In this document: positions 57,429 to 64,000 of the stretch, piece by piece
Numbering within the stretch: the first letter of the stretch is position 1
Layout: every line of letters starts with the position of its first letter
Assembly (NCBI GenBank): GCA_004352715.1
Contig: SCFE01000055.1
Location: forward strand, 335,093 to 399,092
DNA length: 64,000 nucleotides
Direction of reading: 5' to 3'
Source: Hofstenia miamia
Lineage: Eukaryota > Xenacoelomorpha > Acoela
Position numbers and translations under genes: made by a program
Notes under the pieces: model-generated
Databases searched by the model: none
What the model saw: the letters and a program-made list of their open reading frames with translations, nothing else
Told to the model about the DNA's origin: nothing

Positions 57429-58019
57429 GCCAATTTCTAAGCTGATAGAGTGCTTTAGCGAATTACAAAATTTACATTTCCACGTAAAGTTTTCAGTGGC
57501 TTAATAAATGTACATTCAGGTTAATACAAGTTTACTCACAGAGAGAAATTAATCTTATTTTTGGTAAATTGTCAGAGATAAGAGCTGTCCCTAGAATATT
57601 TGTCTTCCAGAATTCGACAGTACGGAAAAGTAAATTGCTAGGTACAAATTATCTTTTTGGGAAAAATTCCACTAGTACGTGACTGCACAAATATATCGTT
57701 CTTAGAGATACAAACCCCAAAACTATAAAGGCCTAGCCAACGCAATTTTCTAACACCATCATAATTATTGATTTTTGTAGTCCCTCATTGTACTAAATTG
57801 TCAGTGCTGATCAATGTTTTTTGCATTAATTTGTTTATGGCTATGTACAGTCAGACTAAAGGGTCATATGAATGGTAGTCTTATTGCTTAGAAAGTGCAA
57901 GCTTTATGTGTTTCCACATGCTTCTTGTTCTATCTAGAAGTTAACTTCATTTTTCACCAAAAACTGTAAAATACACAAAATGCATATGCTCTATGTAGGC
58001 CTACATATATATATATATA
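57429..58019. other. Intergenic up to the gap, nothing recognised
   Basis: AT-rich; ends in a short (TA)n run at the gap. Confidence 0.45.
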
Positions 58020-59019
58020 NNNNNNNNNNNNNNNNNNNNNNNNNNNNNNNNNNNNNNNNNNNNNNNNNNNNNNNNNNNNNNNNNNNNNNNNNNNNNNNNN
58101 NNNNNNNNNNNNNNNNNNNNNNNNNNNNNNNNNNNNNNNNNNNNNNNNNNNNNNNNNNNNNNNNNNNNNNNNNNNNNNNNNNNNNNNNNNNNNNNNNNNN
58201 NNNNNNNNNNNNNNNNNNNNNNNNNNNNNNNNNNNNNNNNNNNNNNNNNNNNNNNNNNNNNNNNNNNNNNNNNNNNNNNNNNNNNNNNNNNNNNNNNNNN
58301 NNNNNNNNNNNNNNNNNNNNNNNNNNNNNNNNNNNNNNNNNNNNNNNNNNNNNNNNNNNNNNNNNNNNNNNNNNNNNNNNNNNNNNNNNNNNNNNNNNNN
58401 NNNNNNNNNNNNNNNNNNNNNNNNNNNNNNNNNNNNNNNNNNNNNNNNNNNNNNNNNNNNNNNNNNNNNNNNNNNNNNNNNNNNNNNNNNNNNNNNNNNN
58501 NNNNNNNNNNNNNNNNNNNNNNNNNNNNNNNNNNNNNNNNNNNNNNNNNNNNNNNNNNNNNNNNNNNNNNNNNNNNNNNNNNNNNNNNNNNNNNNNNNNN
58601 NNNNNNNNNNNNNNNNNNNNNNNNNNNNNNNNNNNNNNNNNNNNNNNNNNNNNNNNNNNNNNNNNNNNNNNNNNNNNNNNNNNNNNNNNNNNNNNNNNNN
58701 NNNNNNNNNNNNNNNNNNNNNNNNNNNNNNNNNNNNNNNNNNNNNNNNNNNNNNNNNNNNNNNNNNNNNNNNNNNNNNNNNNNNNNNNNNNNNNNNNNNN
58801 NNNNNNNNNNNNNNNNNNNNNNNNNNNNNNNNNNNNNNNNNNNNNNNNNNNNNNNNNNNNNNNNNNNNNNNNNNNNNNNNNNNNNNNNNNNNNNNNNNNN
58901 NNNNNNNNNNNNNNNNNNNNNNNNNNNNNNNNNNNNNNNNNNNNNNNNNNNNNNNNNNNNNNNNNNNNNNNNNNNNNNNNNNNNNNNNNNNNNNNNNNNN
59001 NNNNNNNNNNNNNNNNNNN
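58020..59019. other. Assembly gap, exactly 1000 N
   Basis: (TA)n on both sides; the round length indicates a placeholder. Confidence 0.95.
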
Positions 59020-59041
59020 TATATATATATATATATATATA

Positions 59042-59399
59042 GCTGTATCAAAAAGTCTGTTGCATTTAGTGCAGGAAGTCAAATCTGCAATTGTGATCAA
59101 ATTATTCAACTGAGGAATTAATTTTTTATTAATTCCAGATTTGCTGCTGTCTCATCCATTCAAAATGATTCAATTCTTGATATAAATATAACTGCAATTT
59201 AATTTTAGGTTTATTTGTTATAGCCAGTGCTATCTTAGATTTTCGATAATTTTGCTTGGATTTCTCATTATTATAGAGATTGGAAGCTGCAAACGCGCCC
59301 AAATCGTTTTTTTATTAATTCTGACCATACCCAACGTAACGTAGCAGCGCGTGTGGATTATCTAGGCTAGTTTTTTGGCAAATAGTTGGGAAAATTTGT
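59042..59399. other. Intergenic, possible transposon debris
   Basis: A short open stretch WKLQTRPNRFFIN...TQRNVAARVDYL at about 59270-59370 looks mildly transposase-like but cannot be assigned. Confidence 0.3.
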
Positions 59400-59575
59400 A
59401 TTTTTTGCCAAAAAATGTACAATGAATCCATCTCAATGTTTGGAAGTACTTCAGGTTGTTCTGGTAACCATTATGATTGTACAGAAGTGCACTATATTCC
59501 AATATGATGGTGCACCATGCCACTGATTGCAAGCTGTAAATTCATGGTTTTGGGGACTTAACCAGGACAAAGAAA
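59400..59575 (+). pseudogene. Tc1/mariner-like transposase fragment
   Basis: QCLEVLQVVLVTIMIVQKCT then IFQYDGAPCH, a stop, LQAVNSWFW. [IL]-F-Q-x-D-[GN]-A-P-C-H is the block around the second catalytic Asp of Tc1/mariner transposases, and an A-V-x-x-W-F pattern normally follows. One in-frame stop; the rest is lost. Confidence 0.5.
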
Positions 59576-59962
59576 AAAAAACTATGTAAAGCCTTTTTGA
59601 AGTTAAATCCAAATGCATCTTTTAGAGAAAAAGTCAATGTTCAATTAGTACTCTTCTTATGTTAAAGCAAAGCAATGTATTTCATTTGTTCAAATGAAAT
59701 CGTCTGATAGGTTGATTGTTTAACTATTCAATTGAATTTCGACCTTCGATATTTAAAATAGTTTGCTTATCGATTTCGAAAATATAGTTTAAATTATTGT
59801 AGAGGATATTTGACAATATGATTGACAAATATAATGTTCAAGTGTGTTTAGCATTGTTTCGACTTCAACAGGGTAGATAACGCGAATTTTATAGCACTTC
59901 AATGATCTTGATTTTTGTTATATCTTTACTAGTAAGCATTATAATCTAAACCAATCTAATTC

Positions 59963-59964
59963 AG
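59963..59964 (+). promoter_or_regulatory. Acceptor-like AG upstream of the SLC36-type gene
   Basis: CCAATCTAATTCAG/TGTTGAC could be a trans-splice or 5-prime UTR acceptor 57 bases before ATG 60022. Weaker than the sites before the other two genes. Confidence 0.3.
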
Positions 59965-60021
59965 TGTTGACACAACACGCCAAAGATCACAGATTGCAAG
60001 ACACCTTCAGATCACAGAGAG

Positions 60022-61419
60022 ATGAAAAACGAACAAGATTCTGAGAAATTCCAGGAGTTTTTGAACTCAACGGCCCCACCGCCACCAAAAGGAATGCTAT
60101 TGAGGCGTCAGCATTCTGTTAAAGAAGGCCGATACTATCATTCAATCAATTGGGCACAAGCTTTAATGCATCTTGTAAAAGGTACAATAGGTACAGGCAT
60201 TCTTGCCTTACCAAGTGCTTTTAAAGATACAGGAACTATAGCGGGCCCTATTTCAATGGTGCTTCTTTGCGCATTAGCTCTCTTGGACCTAAATGTACTG
60301 GTAAAAACGAACAGAAGAATCTGCGAAAAGGATGACGCAAACAGTCTGGACTATGGAGATCTTACAGAAGCTACCTGCCGACACAGTAACATTTCAATTT
60401 TAACAAAAAAGTCAGAATGGGGAATGCACATGACCAACTTCATGCTTGTTCTTTTTCAACTGGGAGTTTGTTCCGTATACGTGCTATTTACAGCTTCAAC
60501 CTTTAGAGACATTTATGTATCAGAATTCAGTCCAGACTCTCTGCTAACAGACCGTGAGTTTGTATTAATATTTTGCATACCTTTTGTGATTATAAGTCTT
60601 GTCAAAAATCTTGATCGTCTGGCAATATTCTCCGTGATAGCCAACATCACAGTAATGATCGGGTTAGCTATTGTGATTTGGCATATCTGCACCGACATTC
60701 CTAATCCAGAACGATTACCCGAGTCGTCTTCTTTTTGGAGCACGTGTTTATTTTTTGGAAAAGCTCTGTTTGCTGTAGAAAGCATTGGCGTTATTTTACC
60801 GGTCGAAAATAAAATGCACTCGCCCCATCACTTCAAATATGTATTAAATGGAGGATACGTTGCAATGTTTTTTCTTTATGTGATATTCGGCTTTCTTGGC
60901 TTTAATAAATATGGTTTGAATACAATGGCTAGTATTTCCCTAAATCTGCCAACAGGTTGGATGTTCATGTTTGCAAAGTTCTGCTTCGGGGTCACCATTT
61001 ATTTTTCATACAGTGTTCAACTATATGTGGCTCTTTCTATCATTCTTCCTCCTATTCATCGTCATTTTGAAATGTTCAGTTACATGCGTCGCGAGATTTT
61101 TTCAAGAGTGACTCTGGCATTCGTCTGCGTTGCTGTTGCTGCCATATTTCCAAAACTGGATTTCTGTATTTCTTTAGTTGGCGCATTTGCTGGAGGTTCA
61201 CTGGCACTTCTAATTCCACCACTACTACATATTCTGATGATATTTGGCGAAAAAGATTATTCCATTTTCATGAAGTGCTTAGTCATTACTTACGATACAA
61301 TACTAACGCTTTCAGGGCTATTTTGTGTAGTTTTGGGCACGTACGTACCAATTAATGACTTTATCAAATCTGAGTTTTCGGACGGTGCCATTTCAGCCAA
61401 CGTAACACTTGTGAACTGA
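60022..61419 (+). CDS. SLC36/PAT-type proton-coupled amino acid transporter, 465 aa, single exon
   Basis: Full-length Aa_trans family protein without any stop or intron. A hydrophilic N-terminus (about 1-45) precedes TM1, whose signature is GTIGTGILALPSAF. The later diagnostic segments FFGKALFAVESIGVILPVEN and SLVGAFAGGSLALLIPPLLH are typical of SLC36 transporters, and about eleven membrane segments can be counted. By family, it moves small amino acids with protons across lysosomal or plasma membranes and may feed nutrient (TORC1) signalling; the substrate cannot be read from sequence. The first ATG (GAGAGATGAAA) is used; Met-25 (GMLLRRQHS) is an alternative. Intronless in a region where other host genes have large introns, so an old retrocopy is possible. 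No close AATAAA after the stop. Confidence 0.88.
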   Translation: MKNEQDSEKFQEFLNSTAPPPPKGMLLRRQHSVKEGRYYHSINWAQALMHLVKGTIGTGILALPSAFKDTGTIAGPISMVLLCALALLDLNVLVKTNRRICEKDDANSLDYGDLTEATCRHSNISILTKKSEWGMHMTNFMLVLFQLGVCSVYVLFTASTFRDIYVSEFSPDSLLTDREFVLIFCIPFVIISLVKNLDRLAIFSVIANITVMIGLAIVIWHICTDIPNPERLPESSSFWSTCLFFGKALFAVESIGVILPVENKMHSPHHFKYVLNGGYVAMFFLYVIFGFLGFNKYGLNTMASISLNLPTGWMFMFAKFCFGVTIYFSYSVQLYVALSIILPPIHRHFEMFSYMRREIFSRVTLAFVCVAVAAIFPKLDFCISLVGAFAGGSLALLIPPLLHILMIFGEKDYSIFMKCLVITYDTILTLSGLFCVVLGTYVPINDFIKSEFSDGAISANVTLVN

Positions 61420-63519
61420 AGACTGTGTTTCATTTATTTACGTACTATTTTGATATTTTCATAAATACAGGAAATCAAATTGAATTCTTATTTCACTGAA
61501 GCGCATTCTGATTTACATTTTCTCAACAATGAGACATTGTACAGAATTCACAAATTTCCAGTTTAATTTTAACTTGGCATTAGATTTTTGAAAATTGAAA
61601 TTTCATAATAACTTATATAAATTGTAATTTTTAACAGACAAAAGTTCATTAAAATTCATTTACTAAAGAATTTTTTAAAATATGAAGTATACAATCAACA
61701 TCATATTTCATATAAATGTTTGTTAAAGTTTTTGGTCACTAGTTGGGAAAAGAATTGAAGTCAAAACACGAGTTATTTACTTTTATCACCCAATGAAAGT
61801 TATTCTTTTCCCATAAAAAGTTGTTTCATCAATTAGTACATTCTGCCAAAATCATAGGGAGTGACTAGGAATGTCTGAAGTGATTTAATTGCTAAAAACT
61901 GAAATCATCGAAATTTCAGTTTGTTTACGGTAAATAAATGTCATCTACGTCGCAAATTAAACAACGGTATCTCGTATTTGTCATTTTGATGATAAAGTCG
62001 TCAAACAAACTGCTAAGTATGGGAATGGATTGTAGCAATCTATTGTATATGTTTAAGTCATCGCACCAATTCTACGTTCAAACATAGACTCATTTTACAT
62101 AACATCCTTTTAACTATTGACATATTTCTTATATCAAATGAAATATAATATAAAATATTTCACATTTACAAAGGTCTTTGCAATGTTCGATTGAAACATA
62201 ATATTGCAAGACGGTTTCCTTGCAATATTATACCGCAGTCTGTTGTAATATGCAATGTATTTTAATATTCAAATTTCACAAAATCTGCTTAGGTATGTTG
62301 CTCAATCACGAAGTCGTAAATTAACGGCATGACATGATTGAATGCAGTTGAAAATATTTTATAACTTCCCTCACACTAGCTAGACTGCCATCACGCAATC
62401 TAAGTCATTGAACAATATTCACAATATTCATGCTTCTGAGTCTATCTACTAAGTGCTAAATATATACAAGCCTTTTTCATGCTAGTTCCTGGGACATATT
62501 TTTCTGTTGTATCCAATGCCATGGCAATTAATACCTACTCCATCCCATCCAATTACAAAAGGATTCCCTTTATAATTTAAATATGGAATACAGTTCAACT
62601 AAACTTATTATATTTGTGAACGTTTAGGTTTAGTCTACTAAATACGACAATAATTAAGTGAATTTTTTTTTTAAAATTGTAATTATGTCACCGGCACTCA
62701 TAATGTGGAATAAAAAGCATTCCCTTTCCGGGCTGTGGGCGGATAAAATCGGGCAACTGCGGATTACATCTGTACACTACTGCATGCAAAAAAGGACCTG
62801 CAAATGGGCAACTTTTATTGTCTTTATTAATTTTTAGTCTAAATTTGTGTGCTGTCCCATATAATTCCCTGGAATTGACATGGAAATAGCATTTTTATAT
62901 GCTCAGACTGTGTTTTCAACACATTATAAATCAGGTACATTCAAAAAGTTCTTCATTTTCCAAAAAAGATTTTGCCGTACAATGTAACAAAACTGATTCG
63001 ACTAATTTAGTTTATCCTAACTAACATTTAAAAGTGCATAACACATGTAAATTCAATTAATAAGGAACCTAAATTTGAAAAATGATAAAATTAAAAAACT
63101 ACTTGATTAAATAATACATGTTATCAATGTTAAACGTTATTGTAAATATCCCCTAATTCAGGGTTGCACTTTAAATACTCTCATCAAGAACATCCATAAA
63201 CCATGAATCAAAATTTGTAAATGTGTTATTTGAAAAAAGTTCTCTTAATCGATTAATGTACAAAATTCTGCTTTCAAAAGACAGTTTCCGTTAACGGAAT
63301 TTAAAGCAGGGAATACGTGATAAGGTTTTCTTTTATATTTCAAAAAATTATGACTAGCATTACTACTTCCTTATATTAGGTTCTCTAACTTTAATTCTGT
63401 ATGTATTTATATTTTATATTTATATTTTTGTTTTTTATTAGCTTGTATGCTGGATAAAGCATGATTTATCTAAAAAATTGTGCCGAAATTAATACAATGA
63501 TTATGTTCCTGCTTTGTAA
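61420..63519. other. Intergenic, nothing recognised
   Basis: About 2.1 kb of AT-rich DNA. A GGGCTGTGGGCGGATAAAAT patch near 62731 is hAT-end-like. No frame with coding character. Confidence 0.4.
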
Positions 63520-64000
63520 AGGTGTCCAAAAAGTACTGAAGCATTTGTGCTTCTGCTAAGTGTTTAGAGAACTCCAAGTTTAAAGTAATTATTTATCTTG
63601 ACGAAATGGATGGCCCCACCGGTTAACCACTGCATGTTCTTAATTGAACATGTTTTAGCCTGGAATCATGAAGCAGAAACAATTCTTTCATCCATATAAA
63701 ATGACAGTTATTCATCATTTGAGAGAAGCGGATTCCGAAGCACATGCTCATTTCTGCAGATGGTTTAAGGAATTCGTATCAAAAAAGGTGAGGGATGTTG
63801 CGTGGTCTAAATGGTCCCCTGACTTGACTCCGTTTTATTTTTTATTATGGCATGCTTTGAAGGAAATGGTTTTCTCCAGGAATCCACACATCACTATGGA
63901 CCACTAACATTAAACAAATTGCTTCCTAAACTTTGAAGATGGCCATCTCAAACAAACAAAAACGCTTGAGAGACTGTCTAAAAATTGTTGTTGAGTAAAT
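63520..64000 (+). mobile_element. Deleted Tc1/mariner-like transposon, running off the window
   Basis: AGGTGTCCAAAAAGTACTGA at 63520 looks like a terminal repeat. The 79-codon frame at 63668-63907 joins an N-terminal piece (FFHPYKMTVIHHLREADSEA, HFCRWFKEFV) directly to a C-terminal piece (WSPDLTPFYFLLWHALKEMV). The catalytic core between FCRWF and the S-P-D-L-T-P block is missing, so an internal deletion of several hundred bases has fused the ends. After the stop, further C-terminal-like sequence (QTKTLERLSKNCC) continues in another frame. Confidence 0.6.

Noticed and set aside
60513-60785. 90-codon minus-strand frame inside the SLC36-type gene
   Set aside because: Antisense shadow of the transporter frame.
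1-64000. A dedicated new defence or biosynthetic system
   Set aside because: The three host genes are unrelated housekeeping types and everything else recognisable is transposon debris; no co-organised unknown genes were found.

Overview
The window is eukaryotic, AT-rich, invertebrate-type genomic DNA with spliced genes, long introns, (TA)n microsatellites and many decayed transposons. It is an assembled scaffold with six gaps (5647-6646, 19095-19386, 21234-21323, 36222-37174, 38225-38533, 58020-59019). A complete DNAJC10/ERdj5 orthologue, a family absent from Drosophila but present in nematodes, molluscs, annelids and vertebrates, argues for a non-insect animal. Splice-acceptor-like AG placed two bases before the ATG in both spliced genes would fit spliced-leader trans-splicing, so a nematode is a reasonable but unproven guess.

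Layout. 1-10.2 kb: a 175-aa two-exon, glycine-rich, Tim17-like membrane protein gene occurs twice, inside an apparently identical 3.5-kb direct duplication offset by 6668 bases; a MITE (4311-4814) and a 1-kb gap lie between the copies. 10.2-16.5 kb: no host gene recognised; a piggyBac transposase remnant (minus strand), a hAT C-terminal scrap and a 17-base match to the Nextera/Tn5 mosaic end. 16.5-29.2 kb: the seven-exon DNAJC10 gene, reconstructed across all introns to 774 aa with signal peptide, J domain, four thioredoxin CXXC sites, two redox-inactive thioredoxin folds and a C-terminal HEEL; introns 3 and 6 host a hAT fragment and an internally deleted mariner. 29.2-38.6 kb: a retroelement field with Penelope-like fragments in both orientations (one with reverse transcriptase plus GIY-YIG endonuclease), four LINE fragments and a hAT-like MITE. 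38.6-45.4 kb: mostly featureless, plus an assembly insertion artefact carrying a Ty3/gypsy scrap. 45.4-49.0 kb: one decayed Ty3/gypsy element with recognisable LTRs. 49-59 kb: an unknown 250-bp repeat pair, a GTATAC-rich fold-back region, a DD37D (maT-like) transposase, a LINE of about 1.4 kb and a possible solo LTR. 60.0-61.4 kb: an intronless, intact SLC36-type amino-acid transporter. The last 0.5 kb is a deleted Tc1/mariner-like remnant.

The host genes show no functional linkage to one another: an ER disulfide reductase/co-chaperone, an organelle-type membrane protein and an amino-acid transporter. I see no CRISPR, tRNA, rRNA or operon. I found no convincing new biological system; the best leads are the CXXC rearrangement in DNAJC10, the duplicated gene block and the diversity of transposons. 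All family assignments come from reading motifs by eye; no search was run.
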